NCBI GenBank assembly: GCA_937900695.1
Contig: CALCFD010000051.1
Span: forward strand, 83,781 to 147,780
Length of the DNA: 64,000 bases
DNA from: an uncultured Eubacterium sp.
GTDB lineage: Bacteria; Bacillota; Clostridia; Peptostreptococcales; Anaerovoracaceae
Reading direction: 5' to 3'
The notes beneath the pieces are model-generated. The model saw nothing but the letters and a program-made list of their open reading frames with translations. It was not told the origin of the DNA and made no database searches. The first letter of the stretch is position 1. Each line of letters starts with the position of its first letter. A program made the translations under genes and the position numbers. Of the stretch, positions 53,426-59,732 are shown piece by piece.

Positions 53426-53548
53426 TTGACAAGGCTTTTCCGCTATGGTATCATGCAGACAGTCAAGCAAGACACGACAACGACAAAACAAAAAAAATAA
53501 AAAACTTTGAAAAAAGTGCTTGACAAGCAAGCGACTATCTGGTACAAT
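53426..53548 (+). promoter_or_regulatory. Two tandem sigma70 promoters
   Basis: TTGACA 53426-53431 / TATCAT 53449-53454, and TTGACA 53520-53525 / TACAAT 53543-53548, each with a 17-bp spacer and -35s 94 bp apart. Both are followed by AGACAGTCAAGCA, so the promoter was duplicated. They drive the first early gene at 53602. Confidence 0.8.
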
Positions 53549-53601
53549 GTAGACAGTCAAGCAGAGAACACCATTTAGGACAAAAGGAAGGATGGTACAC
53601 A

Positions 53602-53979
53602 ATGAGTAAAAAGGTAGACTTCACTAATGAGGAAAGAGCCGTTATCATGCGGTATCTTAAAGCTAGGGCTGATAAGGCTAAGGCTGAAAAAGAGGAAAAA
53701 GACGCTAAAGCGGCGGCCAAAGAGCTATTTTCCAAGTTAGGAAAAGAGTTTAAGACTACCGATAAAACCTCTTATCTGTATGGTACAGTACAGGTACAGG
53801 GTAAGGCCAAGCCGGTGGTGTATAAGGAAACCACAGCCAAGGGAACCATTGATTGGCAGGCATACGCTATGGCGTTAGGCGGAACGGAGGAACAAGCAGA
53901 AGCCTATCGCAAGCCAAGCAATCCAAGGACTTCTCTTGATTGGGCAACGAAAGCCCAAGAGGAAGAAATCAACGGGTAA
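53602..53979 (+). CDS. Early gene: coiled-coil hypothetical protein
   Basis: A 125-residue protein, MSKKVDFTNEERAVIMRYLKARADKAKAEKEEKDAKAAAKELFSKLG; helical N-terminal half then a compact basic domain (GTVQVQGKAKPVVYKETTAKGTIDWQAYAMALGG). AAGGAAGGATGG precedes ATG. Standard code suffices; the neighbours are similar small early proteins. May bind nucleic acid by charge; no family recognised. Followed by a 12-bp hairpin (53987-53998/54013-54024) lacking a T-run. Confidence 0.65.
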   Translation: MSKKVDFTNEERAVIMRYLKARADKAKAEKEEKDAKAAAKELFSKLGKEFKTTDKTSYLYGTVQVQGKAKPVVYKETTAKGTIDWQAYAMALGGTEEQAEAYRKPSNPRTSLDWATKAQEEEING

Positions 53980-54054
53980 CAAAATAAGGGCTTGCCTTGC
54001 AGGACACAAGGCAAGGCAAGCCCTATAAAGAACAAAAGAAAGGAAGTATATAGT

Positions 54055-54201
54055 ATGTATAGGTTACAGGTTCTCGTCAATGGCAAGTGGCGCTATTATG
54101 ACCCTTGTAGTCTTAATATGGCAAGGTGGAAAGCCAAGCATGAACTCGTCAATCCTAACTATTGGATTGTAGACCTGTCAACAGGTGAAGCCTTAAAATA
54201 A
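54055..54201 (+). CDS. Small early protein
   Basis: 48 residues from ATG 54055 (GAAAGGAAG 8 bases upstream): MYRLQVLVNGKWRYYDP... ends STGEALK. Basic and Trp/Tyr-rich. The longer upstream frame lacks a ribosome site. Function unknown; part of the early small-gene run. Confidence 0.6.
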   Translation: MYRLQVLVNGKWRYYDPCSLNMARWKAKHELVNPNYWIVDLSTGEALK

Positions 54202-54247
54202 CAAAGAAGCTGACCTAACGGCTATACGGGGAGAAAGGACAAAAGAT

Positions 54248-54544
54248 ATGTATATTAAGTATTTCACCAGTGACCTGTTTAATAAGAAAGAGTTTGTCAA
54301 ACTCTTGCGGTATACTATGAATGTGGAAAGCGCCGTTGTGGATGATGGTATCATTCTTGATGTCGATGCTTTTAACGGTGTATCTAAAGCTCTTATGCCA
54401 CATTGGGCTTTTATCAATAGCAAGTTTATCAATAGCAAACTGCACACACGGCCAGCCAGCAAGGAAGAATATAAAGCGGCTATGAAGAAAGATACAATCA
54501 ATAGCGAATGGGTAAAAGAACAGGAGGCAAAAGTATGCGGATAA
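54248..54544 (+). CDS. Hypothetical early protein
   Basis: 98 residues, MYIKYFTSDLFNKKEFVKLLRYTMNVESAVVDDG, ending QEAKVCG; GAGAAAGGAC upstream. Small alpha/beta protein, no motif recognised. The stop overlaps the next ATG region. Confidence 0.6.
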   Translation: MYIKYFTSDLFNKKEFVKLLRYTMNVESAVVDDGIILDVDAFNGVSKALMPHWAFINSKFINSKLHTRPASKEEYKAAMKKDTINSEWVKEQEAKVCG

Positions 54545-54681
54545 TCGGAAGAATAGGATGCGGCCTTTGTGCCGCCTTCCTTCTCTGGGCGTTCATTAGC
54601 TGGTGTGATATAGTGGCAGACAACTGCGAACCTAATCCACAGCACAGCGAATATAATCTGTTTGTTCTTATGACTAAATAA
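54535..54681 (+). CDS. Small single-span membrane protein
   Basis: 48 residues, MRIIGRIGCGLCAAFLLWAFISW then a polar tail. ATG lies 7 bases after CAGGAGG and overlaps the upstream gene end. One hydrophobic span (about 5-23) with Cys. Typical of phage early membrane peptides; role unknown. Confidence 0.55.
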   Translation: MRIIGRIGCGLCAAFLLWAFISWCDIVADNCEPNPQHSEYNLFVLMTK

Positions 54682-54700
54682 ATAATAGGAGGAAAAGAAA

Positions 54701-54937
54701 ATGTATAGAGGAACTTTTATTGACAGCATGGGGCGGAAGCGTGAGCGTATGGGGTTCTACGGACTGAGTAAGCCCAACCTCCATAGATGTTCCGAAGTGG
54801 TGCTTGTGGAAGCCAGGAACAAAGTAAGCGCCGCTAATAAAATCAATAGGAAGTATCATCTCAATATTACGGCGAGTAATCTGCGGCAGGTGCCTCTGAC
54901 CACGGCTCGTTTGTGTAGAAGCATGGGCATTGTATAA
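54701..54937 (+). CDS. Basic early protein
   Basis: 78 residues, MYRGTFIDSMGRKRERMGFYG...; rich in Arg/Lys and beta-strand pattern, AGGAGG upstream. Could bind nucleic acid; no family recognised. Followed by a clear terminator. Confidence 0.6.
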   Translation: MYRGTFIDSMGRKRERMGFYGLSKPNLHRCSEVVLVEARNKVSAANKINRKYHLNITASNLRQVPLTTARLCRSMGIV

Positions 54938-54953
54938 ATTACACAAAATAAAA

Positions 54954-54988
54954 ATTCGGCAGTCTATACAAAGATTGCCGAATTTTTT
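54954..54988 (+). terminator. Rho-independent terminator
   Basis: 8-bp stem ATTCGGCA/TGCCGAAT (54954-54961, 54976-54983) followed by T7. Lies 28 bp before composite element copy 1. Confidence 0.85.
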
Positions 54989-55015
54989 TATGCACTTTGC
55001 CATATTGACTTTCGC

Positions 55016-55121
55016 CGGGCCGCCAGCGTGCGCCGCGGCCCGAATTTTTGATAATTCGGCAGTTTCAACAATTATATGACCGAAAGTTTGTGCAATTCGA
55101 CGAAAGATTTTCTCCCGAAAT
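55016..55121 (+). repeat. Composite early element, copy 1
   Basis: Hairpin stem CGGGCCGC/GCGGCCCG (55016-55023, 55035-55042) with 11-nt loop and following AATTTTT; two-armed site 55064-55095 (TTCAACAA-N16-TTGTGCAA); box TCTCCCGAAAT 55111-55121. Promoter TTGACA 55125-55130 / TATATT 55148-55153 follows, 29 bp from the site. Confidence 0.85.
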
Positions 55122-55124
55122 CGC

Positions 55125-55153
55125 TTGACATTCCTTCGTCCATGTGTTATATT
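55125..55153 (+). promoter_or_regulatory. Sigma70 promoter
   Basis: TTGACA, 17-bp spacer, TATATT. Drives the gene at 55208 after a 50-base leader with AAAGGAAG. Confidence 0.8.
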
Positions 55154-55207
55154 ATACTTGTCCAGAGGGACAGAACACAAAAAAAGACTTGAAAGGAAGT
55201 AAAAGAA

Positions 55208-55447
55208 ATGACTTTGAAAATGGTTGCAGGTGTGATTTCTCTGTATGCAGAAGAGACTATGTTTTTTGATGATTCCAGCATTGAGGTTATCAACGAAAAT
55301 ACCGAAGGCCATTACCGCGAACTGCCTGATGGCCGCATGATTCTTGGCGGTGATGTTATCGAAGCGTCTAAGAAGTGGGTGCTAGAATTGCCGGTAACTG
55401 GCCTGAAAGCAAGAGGCAATAATCTAATTATTTACGTGGACGGTTAA
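55208..55447 (+). CDS. Hypothetical early protein
   Basis: 79 residues, MTLKMVAGVISLYAEETMFFDDSS; beta-rich, acidic. GAAAGGAAG precedes the ATG. No motif recognised. First gene behind composite element copy 1. A hairpin (GGAGTGGA/TCCACTCC, about 55457-55483) follows without T-run. Confidence 0.6.
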   Translation: MTLKMVAGVISLYAEETMFFDDSSIEVINENTEGHYRELPDGRMILGGDVIEASKKWVLELPVTGLKARGNNLIIYVDG

Positions 55448-55518
55448 GAAATTGCGGGAGTGGAGGTCTATGACTTCCACTCCCCATGATGAAAAATTCT
55501 ATGGAGGTCGATTTCCGC

Positions 55519-55734
55519 ATGAGATATTTTATCGTTTCTTTTGATTCTGTTGAGGATAGAGACAACTTCCTAAACTTAATCAATAATATGGGCAACGAGT
55601 GGCAGCTCCATCAAATAGCAAATTTTAGTGGAGGGTGGCTGTTGCAAATTCCTTCTAATGGAGTTGCAGACCGCATTGTTAAGTTCCTATTTGAGAAAGG
55701 AGTTATCCATGAGTATCGAGAGACTTCCGCATAA
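55519..55734 (+). CDS. Hypothetical early protein
   Basis: 71 residues from ATG 55519 (GGAGG 11 bases upstream): MRYFIVSFDSVEDRDNFLNLINNMGNEWQLHQIANFSGGWLLQIPSNG. The in-frame ATG 55486 lacks a site. Ferredoxin-like alpha/beta pattern; function unknown. Overlaps the next gene. Confidence 0.55.
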   Translation: MRYFIVSFDSVEDRDNFLNLINNMGNEWQLHQIANFSGGWLLQIPSNGVADRIVKFLFEKGVIHEYRETSA

Positions 55735-55840
55735 ATATCCTATCGGCTCTACAGTCTGGACCGATAAAGGATATGGGACAGTTCTGTTTCATATTGATAA
55801 ATACCATCTGGTTTGGTTACAGAGATTAGGGCCGGCGTAA
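55709..55840 (+). CDS. Small early protein
   Basis: 43 residues: MSIERLPHKYPIGSTVWTDKGYGTVLFHID... ends RLGPA. AAAGGAG 6 bases before ATG. SH3-like beta pattern 'GSTVWTDKGYGTVL' (KOW-like in style). Overlaps the upstream gene by 26 bases; stop lies in a terminator loop. Confidence 0.55.
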   Translation: MSIERLPHKYPIGSTVWTDKGYGTVLFHIDKYHLVWLQRLGPA

Positions 55841-55860
55841 TGCCGGCCCTATTGATTTTT
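55827..55860 (+). terminator. Rho-independent terminator
   Basis: 10-bp stem TAGGGCCGGC/GCCGGCCCTA, 5-nt loop, T5 after 5 bases. Confidence 0.8.
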
Positions 55861-55880
55861 CCCAAAAAATATATTATAAT
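55852..55880 (+). promoter_or_regulatory. Sigma70 promoter of the amber-containing early pair
   Basis: TTGATT 55852-55857, 17-bp spacer, TATAAT 55875-55880, AT-rich and overlapping the terminator's T-run. Drives 55913 and 56117. Confidence 0.7.
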
Positions 55881-55912
55881 AATTATAGAAAATTAAAGAA
55901 AGGAGTTTTCTA

Positions 55913-56029
55913 ATGACCTTAGAAGTGCTAAAGGCGCTGGCCATTATCCTTGAGTTCTGTTTGAACTAGGACTCTTATAAGAATTGTCCAATGGCTCAGT
56001 TTTGCCAGAAAATGCCATGTGAATGGTAA
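55913..56029 (+). CDS. 38-residue Cys-rich peptide with one amber codon
   Basis: MTLEVLKALAIILEFCLNQDSYKN... ends KMPCEW, AAGGAG 8 bases upstream. TAG at codon 19. Four Cys in the last 23 residues (C-x8-C-x5-C-x4-C), zinc-binding or disulfide capable. One of only two early-region genes using TAG. No family recognised. Confidence 0.55.
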
Positions 56030-56116
56030 GTGTTCCTTCCGATTGTTAAAATCGGCGATTCCCGTGCTGGAGTCGTTTTTCGCACGCACCTAGGTCACTA
56101 GAATTTATTTATCAAA

Positions 56117-56353
56117 ATGGCAGAAACTACTTTCTCAAGAAAATTAGATTCAAGTGGGAGAATTATGATCCCTGTCCGCCTAAGAGATTAGATGGGCTTA
56201 ATTCCTGGCCGAGAATATTATTTCTCAGTTATGGAAAAAGATGGGCGCCGCTTTATTTGTATTGACTGTGGATCTGTTGAAAATACTTCACTTGAAGAAG
56301 CTATGAAAATTGTACAAGCGAATGGATTAAAAGTTGTTGAAGATGCCGATTGA
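56117..56353 (+). CDS. AbrB/SpoVT-type DNA-binding regulator
   Basis: 78 residues from ATG 56117: MAETTFSRKLDSSGRIMIPVRLRDQMGLIPGREYYF is the swapped-hairpin AbrB domain; TAG at the Q of RDQMGL (usual 'LREKLGI'). A GTG at 56030, in frame and open, would add 29 residues. No strong ribosome site for either. AbrB-like dimers bind AT-rich DNA and commonly control growth transitions; here a candidate regulator of the phage early/late switch, itself amber-dependent. Confidence 0.75.
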
Positions 56354-56378
56354 CTTCTTGCTTCATTTGTAGTATCCT
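56350..56378 (+). promoter_or_regulatory. Sigma70 promoter
   Basis: TTGACT, 17-bp spacer, TATCCT; the -35 overlaps the regulator's TGA. Drives 56409. Confidence 0.65.
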
Positions 56379-56408
56379 TAAACTATCAAAAGAAAGGGAG
56401 TTGTTGGT

Positions 56409-56546
56409 ATGTGGGAATTTGAAGTATTGTTGTGGAATGGTGAAAGAGATATTATCTTTGGTTACTCCATTGAAAACGCTTTGTGTAGAAGTGGATTAAA
56501 TCTGGAAGACATTGTCGATATTCTTAATGCTGAATATGTTGATTAA
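56409..56546 (+). CDS. Small acidic early protein
   Basis: 45 residues: MWEFEVLLWNGERDIIFGYS... ends ILNAEYVD. AAAGGGAG 8 bases upstream. No motif known. Followed by a terminator. Confidence 0.6.
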   Translation: MWEFEVLLWNGERDIIFGYSIENALCRSGLNLEDIVDILNAEYVD

Positions 56547-56554
56547 TAAGAGAG

Positions 56555-56578
56555 CCTCCTGAAATTCAGGAGGTTTTT
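56555..56578 (+). terminator. Rho-independent terminator
   Basis: 9-bp stem CCTCCTGAA/TTCAGGAGG with 1-nt spacer (effective loop larger), followed by T5. Confidence 0.8.
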
Positions 56579-56605
56579 CTATCCAATTCTCTAAAGGTCG
56601 ATCGC

Positions 56606-56710
56606 CCGGCCGTGCACCACAGGCGCAGCCGGAATTTTTATCAATAGGCAATTTGCACAATTTTAGGCTCGAATTGTTGTGCAATCTGACGAAGAATTTT
56701 TTCCTAAAAT
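56606..56710 (+). repeat. Composite early element, copy 2
   Basis: Hairpin stem CCGGCCGT/GCAGCCGG (56606-56613, 56625-56632; one C-A mismatch, one T-G) with 11-nt loop and AATTTTT; site 56653-56684 TTGCACAA-N16-TTGTGCAA; box TTTCCTAAAAT 56700-56710. Promoter TTGACT 56714 is 29 bp past the site. Confidence 0.82.
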
Positions 56711-56713
56711 CGC

Positions 56714-56742
56714 TTGACTTTCCGCTCTGCCTATGGTATATT
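56714..56742 (+). promoter_or_regulatory. Sigma70 promoter
   Basis: TTGACT, 17-bp spacer ending TATGG, TATATT. Drives 56794. Confidence 0.8.
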
Positions 56743-56793
56743 ATTATCAGAAAGAGGGAGACAGAAAACCTCGAAAGAAAGGAAAGAAAAATC

Positions 56794-57051
56794 ATGGAAG
56801 AAAAGAAAATGATTTTAGTTACGGATGGATACGACGATAAACCTATCTGTGTAGCGTCTAATACCATCGCCGCCCACAAGTCTGCATTGGAATATCTGGA
56901 AAGTCAATATGACGATGGAGAATGGGAGGCTATTCTGGAAGAAGATGGATATGAAAATCGTGATGACCTTTTCCATGATATGATGTTAGGTATGGAAAGT
57001 GAATGGGAGCGTTTCAATATCAACTTTGTGGAAGTTTCCTTCGCGGGGTGA
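56794..57051 (+). CDS. Acidic early protein
   Basis: 85 residues from ATG 56794 (GAAAGGAAAG upstream): MEEKKMILVTDGYDDKPICVASNTIAAHKSALEYLE..., strongly acidic. Upstream in-frame extension lacks a site and crosses the composite element. Function unknown; acidic early phage proteins often mimic DNA or inhibit host enzymes (speculative). Confidence 0.6.
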   Translation: MEEKKMILVTDGYDDKPICVASNTIAAHKSALEYLESQYDDGEWEAILEEDGYENRDDLFHDMMLGMESEWERFNINFVEVSFAG

Positions 57052-57055
57052 GTAT

Positions 57056-57208
57056 ATGACAACTTTTACCATGATAGTTCTGATTGCTTTTGTTCTGTGT
57101 CTGGTATGGCAATTTGTAGCCGCCATTGAAGGGGATTGCATAGGACTTGAAATCATGTTTGCGGCGGAAATCTTAATGTTCGCATATCTTGCAAAAACTT
57201 TGATGTAA
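57056..57208 (+). CDS. Small two-span membrane protein
   Basis: 50 residues: MTTFTMIVLIAFVLCLVWQFVAAIEG... with two hydrophobic spans (about 5-24 and 30-48). GGGGTGAG upstream; overlaps nothing but follows by 4 bases. Role unknown. Confidence 0.55.
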   Translation: MTTFTMIVLIAFVLCLVWQFVAAIEGDCIGLEIMFAAEILMFAYLAKTLM

Positions 57209-57212
57209 GGTA

Positions 57213-57241
57213 TTGACAAACCACTTTAACAGTGGTATAAT
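57213..57241 (+). promoter_or_regulatory. Sigma70 promoter with palindrome in spacer
   Basis: TTGACA, 17-bp spacer, TATAAT. The spacer holds ACCACT/AGTGGT (57220-57225, 57231-57236), an operator-like inverted repeat. Drives 57294. Confidence 0.8.
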
Positions 57242-57293
57242 CAATAATGTAAAGAGAAGGAAAACTCACTAAACCAGAAAGGAAGTATTTATT

Positions 57294-57518
57294 ATGTTTA
57301 AGATTTCTAAGATGACTGAGGAAGAGAAGCAGAGCGTTATTACTATGCACAAGGTTATTTCGGCAATTATGCCAGGAGAAGCTGCACAAGCTATGCTTCA
57401 TTCTTTGGGGAAGTTCCTGCGGGAGGGCGCTTGTACTCCTGAGGACGTAGCCGATATTATTAAGGCTGTTTTCGACGAAGAGGTCGATAGGGAGATGGCG
57501 GAAAAGTTTTCGCTGTAA
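57294..57518 (+). CDS. Helical early protein
   Basis: 74 residues: MFKISKMTEEEKQSVITMHKVISAIMPGEAAQAMLHSLGKF...; all-helical, acidic. GAAAGGAAG upstream. Function unknown. Confidence 0.6.
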   Translation: MFKISKMTEEEKQSVITMHKVISAIMPGEAAQAMLHSLGKFLREGACTPEDVADIIKAVFDEEVDREMAEKFSL

Positions 57519-57530
57519 CATAAAAAGGGG

Positions 57531-57559
57531 TTGACAAATCGCCCCGACTGTGGCACAAT
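57531..57559 (+). promoter_or_regulatory. Sigma70 promoter
   Basis: TTGACA, 17-bp spacer, CACAAT. Drives 57620. Confidence 0.7.
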
Positions 57560-57619
57560 AAAACCATGGAAGGGCGGCCCTGATAAATAAAAATTAAAAT
57601 CAGAAAGGAAGTTTTAGAA

Positions 57620-58018
57620 ATGCGTGTTACCAAGAGAATTGAAGGTTATATCCATGACGAGGTTAGCAAGATTGCAAAAATCAAGAGAGAGGCAATCCGG
57701 GCAAAGTATAACGATAGCATGAACGAGTTTAAGGCGTTCCGTGAGGGTGTCGAAAAAGAGTGCAAAATCCTTAATCAGCAGATGATGAAAACTGCCGAGG
57801 CCAAGGGATATAAAATCCGCCGCTACTATGATAGCGCTTGCGTAAAGAGCAACACCGAGTGTTTCTATAATCCGGTGGAGCTTGAGATGAACGGTGAGCT
57901 TTCCGAGGTTAATCAGTGGGTAGCTGACCAGACCAATCAAATCTGCGTCAAGCTGGAAATGGGTGGCGATATGGAAACTTTGGGCCGTCTGCTGGATGAA
58001 CTGCGGAAGTCGCTTTAA
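57620..58018 (+). CDS. Coiled-coil early protein
   Basis: 132 residues: MRVTKRIEGYIHDEVSKIAKIKREAIRAKYNDSMNEFKAFREGVEKECKIL; long amphipathic helices with a mixed middle (YYDSACVKSNTECFYNPVELEMNGE). AGAAAGGAAG upstream. Two Cys may be structural. Not recognised. Confidence 0.6.
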   Translation: MRVTKRIEGYIHDEVSKIAKIKREAIRAKYNDSMNEFKAFREGVEKECKILNQQMMKTAEAKGYKIRRYYDSACVKSNTECFYNPVELEMNGELSEVNQWVADQTNQICVKLEMGGDMETLGRLLDELRKSL

Positions 58019-58020
58019 GG

Positions 58021-58066
58021 AAAGGAGGAAGGGCGGTAGGTAAAAGCCTACCGCCCTATATAAAAA
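58021..58066 (+). promoter_or_regulatory. Shine-Dalgarno separated from start by a hairpin
   Basis: AAAGGAGG at 58021-58028 is followed at once by a perfect 11-bp hairpin (58030-58040 with 58047-58057) and then 9 bases to GTG 58067. If the hairpin folds, the effective spacing is about 10 bases; unfolded it is 38. A terminator reading is unlikely (no T-run). Confidence 0.55.
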
Positions 58067-58537
58067 GTGAATACTGAATTGCTACTCTTATTTATCGTAT
58101 TAAATGCGGTAAATGTAGTTATCCAAACCATTAAAAGTCTATGCACTATTAAATGCGGGAAGTTGGTTGCCGCGGTAGTAAATGCCGTTGCCTATGGCCT
58201 TTATACTGTGGTTGTTGTTTATATGGTTTGTGAATTGCCGCTACTGTGGAAGGTGGTAATTGTCGGACTGTGTAACTTTGTGGGCGTCTTTATTGTGAAA
58301 TGGTGTGAGGAAAAGACCCGTAAAGATAAGCTCTGGAAAGTTGAGTTGACCGTACCAGCAAAATATACAGAGGCAATTGACCACGATTTGAAGAGCGTCC
58401 CGCACTCTTATATCCCAGTCGGAAAACATACTTTATTTAATTTCTATTGTGAAACACAAAAAGAAAGCGCAAAAGTAAAGGCTATTGCAAAACAGTATGA
58501 AGCAAAATATTTTGTTGCCGAAAGTAAAAATCTCTAA
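58067..58537 (+). CDS. UPF0316/DUF5698-like membrane protein
   Basis: 156 residues, GTG start. Three hydrophobic spans (about 3-22, 32-55, 62-82: LLLLFIVLNAVNVV, LVAAVVNAVAYGLYTVVVVYM, LWKVVIVGLCNFVGVFIV) then a soluble ~70-residue domain (KVELTVPAKYTEAIDHDLKSVPHSY...). This order matches the DUF5698-DUF2179 proteins of Bacillota (UPF0316). Function unknown; perhaps membrane or nucleotide-related. Translation may depend on the hairpin described upstream. Confidence 0.65.
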   Translation: MNTELLLLFIVLNAVNVVIQTIKSLCTIKCGKLVAAVVNAVAYGLYTVVVVYMVCELPLLWKVVIVGLCNFVGVFIVKWCEEKTRKDKLWKVELTVPAKYTEAIDHDLKSVPHSYIPVGKHTLFNFYCETQKESAKVKAIAKQYEAKYFVAESKNL

Positions 58538-58556
58538 GCTGGATTTTCCAGCTTAG
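58534..58556 (+). terminator. Hairpin terminator
   Basis: 10-bp stem CTAAGCTGGA/TCCAGCTTAG overlapping the stop, short loop, then ATTT. Weak T-run; composite element copy 3 follows 8 bp later and may provide the real stop. Confidence 0.6.
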
Positions 58557-58563
58557 ATTTCGG

Positions 58564-58669
58564 CGGCGCGCTGACAGGCGTGGCGCGCCGAATTTTCTCT
58601 TTTGTAGAAGTTGCACAATTTTCCAACCGAAATTTTATGCAGTTTGATGATTGACTTCTATCCCGAAAT
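58564..58669 (+). repeat. Composite early element, copy 3
   Basis: Hairpin CGGCGCGC/GCGCGCCG (58564-58571, 58583-58590), 11-nt loop, AATTTTC; site 58611-58642 TTGCACAA-N16-TTATGCAG; box TATCCCGAAAT 58659-58669, which here lies inside the promoter spacer. Promoter TTGACT 58651 is 8 bp past the site. Confidence 0.85.
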
Positions 58670-58679
58670 CTGATATACT
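58651..58679 (+). promoter_or_regulatory. Sigma70 promoter
   Basis: TTGACT, 17-bp spacer containing the GAAAT box, TATACT. Drives 58712. Confidence 0.75.
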
Positions 58680-58711
58680 TTAATCAACCTAAAGAAAGGA
58701 AGTAAATCAAA

Positions 58712-59176
58712 ATGAAAAAGATGCTCTGCTTTGATATGGATGGAACAATCGCTGACCTGTACGGAGTAGATGGATGGCTGAAAGATTTAATGAATGAAAA
58801 CCCCTATCCATATACAGTCGCTAAACCTCTTTGCGATATGGAAGAATTGAATACCGTTCTTAATAAACTCATTGAGCAGGACTGGGAAATTCGGGTTATC
58901 AGTTGGCTTGCAAAAGACAGTTCTAACTCATATAAAGTCGCTGTTCGTGACGCAAAGCGCAGTTGGCTTGCAAAATACAACTTTCCCGCTCATAAAGTTC
59001 ACCTTGTGGAATATGGCACAACAAAAGCAAATTGTGTGCGGAAATATTTTGAGCCGGGAGTTAGCAATTTTATTTTGATTGATGATAATAAAAGTGTGCG
59101 GGACGGCTGGCATTTAGGAGAAACAATCGAACCGCATGAAGATTTACCTACGGCCTTATGGCGACTGGTGGAGTAA
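58712..59176 (+). CDS. HAD-family nucleotidase-like hydrolase
   Basis: 154 residues: MKKMLCFDMDGTIADLYGVDGWLKDLMNENPYPYTVAKPLCD. Motif I D8-x-D10-G-T, motif II 'VISWLAK' Ser, and motif IV 'FILIDDNKSVRDGW'. The compact cap and length match the 5'(3')-deoxyribonucleotidase-like HAD proteins of phages. Likely acts on nucleotides or phosphates during host takeover. AGAAAGGAAG upstream. Confidence 0.82.
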   Translation: MKKMLCFDMDGTIADLYGVDGWLKDLMNENPYPYTVAKPLCDMEELNTVLNKLIEQDWEIRVISWLAKDSSNSYKVAVRDAKRSWLAKYNFPAHKVHLVEYGTTKANCVRKYFEPGVSNFILIDDNKSVRDGWHLGETIEPHEDLPTALWRLVE

Positions 59177-59216
59177 TCCACCAGTCAATCTTAAAATAAG
59201 AAAGGAAGTTTTGTAA

Positions 59217-59411
59217 ATGAAGATTAGAAAGGTTAATAGACTTATTCTTGATTCGGCAGAAAAGCAGGTATTGAGAAATGCGTCAATTCTCATTGGTCAG
59301 ATTAACCAGAACATGGAAGTTAATGAAATTGACGATGATCTCCCCGTTTCCCTTGAAGATTTGGGGTATGGCATTGATGAAATTGTCAATAAGGAATATC
59401 TTGGATATTAA
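59217..59411 (+). CDS. Small early protein
   Basis: 64 residues: MKIRKVNRLILDSAEKQVLRNASILIGQINQNMEVNE...; helical then acidic. GAAAGGAAG upstream; stop overlaps a terminator. Function unknown. Confidence 0.6.
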   Translation: MKIRKVNRLILDSAEKQVLRNASILIGQINQNMEVNEIDDDLPVSLEDLGYGIDEIVNKEYLGY

Positions 59412-59435
59412 GAGGGCTTCGGCCCTCTTGTTTTT
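59410..59435 (+). terminator. Rho-independent terminator
   Basis: 8-bp stem AAGAGGGC/GCCCTCTT with TTCG tetraloop, T-run after. Confidence 0.9.
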
Positions 59436-59455
59436 ACTCTTTAATATCGTTTGGG

Positions 59456-59561
59456 CGGCTCGCTGGCGCACGCGGCGAGCCGAGTTTTTGTTTTTGTAGA
59501 TGTTGCACAATTTTGGCTTGCAAATTTTGTGCAAATCGCCATCTTGCAATTCTCCTGAAAC
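59456..59561 (+). repeat. Composite early element, copy 4
   Basis: Hairpin CGGCTCGC/GCGAGCCG (59456-59463, 59475-59482), 11-nt loop, AGTTTTTG; site 59503-59534 TTGCACAA-N16-TTGTGCAA; box TCTCCTGAAAC 59551-59561 inside the promoter spacer. Promoter TTGCAA 59544 is 9 bp past the site. Confidence 0.85.
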
Positions 59562-59572
59562 TATGGTATATT
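59544..59572 (+). promoter_or_regulatory. Sigma70 promoter
   Basis: TTGCAA, 17-bp spacer ending TATGG, TATATT. Transcripts would have a ~155-base leader to 59733 containing a second promoter. Confidence 0.7.
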
Positions 59573-59671
59573 ATTCTTGTCAGGAGGGAGGACCGATGGT
59601 CACGGCTCCTTAAACAATGTACCCACAGTTTAGGCTGATGCGCACAGCTGAAAAAAAGTGTTAAAACCCTC

Positions 59672-59700
59672 TTGACACCAAGCATAAAATATGCTATACT
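59672..59700 (+). promoter_or_regulatory. Sigma70 promoter with palindrome in spacer
   Basis: TTGACA, 17-bp spacer, TATACT; AGCATA/TATGCT (59681-59686, 59690-59695) overlaps the spacer and -10. Drives 59733. Confidence 0.8.
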
Positions 59701-59732
59701 TAATACAACAAGAGGAAAGGAAGTCAAAGATT

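Noticed and set aside
54193..55312. Long minus-strand ORFs opposite early genes
   Set aside because: They span terminators, promoters and the composite element; no ribosome sites.
58030..58057. Terminator after the coiled-coil gene
   Set aside because: No T-run follows and the ribosome site lies just upstream of the hairpin; translational bridging explains it better.
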